From Candidatus Dojkabacteria bacterium (lineage in GTDB: Bacteria > Patescibacteriota > Dojkabacteria > SC72), in NCBI GenBank assembly GCA_012800885.1, contig JAAZIL010000073.1, positions 1 through 12,921 of the forward strand: 12,921 nucleotides of DNA, written 5' to 3'. How positions within the stretch are numbered: the first letter of the stretch is position 1; every line of letters starts with the position of its first letter. This document shows, in pieces, positions 12,747 through 12,921 of this stretch. The translations under genes and the position numbers were made by a program. The notes beneath the pieces are model-generated. The model ran no database searches, was not told where the DNA came from, and saw only the letters and a program-made list of their open reading frames with translations.

Positions 12747-12921
12747 ATGATAGTAGAACTTACTGACAGTGATTTTCAGAAGGAAGTATTAGATTACAAA
12801 GGTTTAGTACTAGTAGACTTCTGGGCCCCTTGGTGTGGACCTTGTAGAGTACTAGGACCCATTATTGAGGAGTTAGCAAATGAGAGAGAAGATGTTAAGG
12901 TATGTAAAATGAATGTAGATC
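12747..12921 (+). CDS. Thioredoxin, N-terminal part (3' end outside the window)
   Basis: 58 codons are present before the window ends. The sequence reads as a classical thioredoxin: a first beta/alpha unit with VELTDSDF (3-10), then LVLVDFWAPWCGPCR with the CGPC redox centre at residues 30-33, then the helix LGPIIEELANE and the strand VKVCKMNVD. It is a cytoplasmic disulfide reductase, normally about 105 residues. The ATG at 12747 is chosen because the reading aligns with the family's start. No SD is visible. It diverges from the tsaC-tsaE fusion gene and shares the palindrome at 12700-12719. The extra Cys near residue 53 is not unusual. Confidence 0.92.
   Translation, partial: MIVELTDSDFQKEVLDYKGLVLVDFWAPWCGPCRVLGPIIEELANEREDVKVCKMNVD

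Noticed and set aside
1..12921. CRISPR array, insertion sequence or transposase
   Set aside because: No regularly spaced repeats and no DDE or HUH recombinase motifs in any plausible frame. The inverted repeats near 6760 and 9040 come without a transposase.

Overview
The window is AT-rich, tightly packed DNA that looks like a Candidate Phyla Radiation (Patescibacteria) genome. The reasons are a strongly divergent enolase, a TsaC-TsaE fusion overlapping tsaD, a partial protein carrying a sequence block I recall only from CPR hypothetical proteins, many unrecognised genes, and host genes that mostly lack Shine-Dalgarno (SD) sites and look leaderless. UGA, UAA and UAG all act as stops, so the UGA-recoded SR1/Gracilibacteria lineages are unlikely. 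I cannot name the phylum more finely.

Layout. 1-868 (-): 5' part of a conserved CPR-type hypothetical protein that runs off the left edge. 1078-2910: three tRNA genes on the minus strand, Val(CAC), Val(TAC) and Leu(GAG), interleaved with two small membrane proteins and one plus-strand NlpC/P60-like protein. Two of these ORFs run into tRNA genes. 2949-6691 (-): an unrecognised two-gene operon, a 1072-residue soluble charged protein followed by a 168-residue protein, which reads on into the tRNA-Leu/small-gene block. 6720-9182 (-): a cassette with its own style, made of a strong sigma70-type promoter, a leader of about 230 nt with several hairpins and a possible pseudoknot, a polytopic membrane protein with lytic transglycosylase plus M23 peptidase domains, a four-helix membrane protein, and a trailer of nested hairpins. 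Its two genes are the only ones here with clear SD sites, and they have higher GC and more CGN arginine codons than their neighbours. A 13-nt segment of the leader is perfectly complementary to the trailer. 9253-12921: housekeeping genes, namely enolase (+), convergent with tsaD and a tsaC-tsaE fusion (-), then thioredoxin (+, cut by the right edge) diverging from them.

How it fits together. The right-hand block covers glycolysis, the t6A37 tRNA-modification pathway (TsaC, TsaD and TsaE present; TsaB not in the window) and thiol redox. The left and centre hold tRNA genes and cell-envelope functions. The most likely undescribed system is the 6720-9182 cassette, an envelope-cutting membrane protein pair under a structured RNA leader, possibly working with the adjacent 1072/168-residue operon. 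A role in secretion, conjugation or episymbiotic cell contact is inference only.
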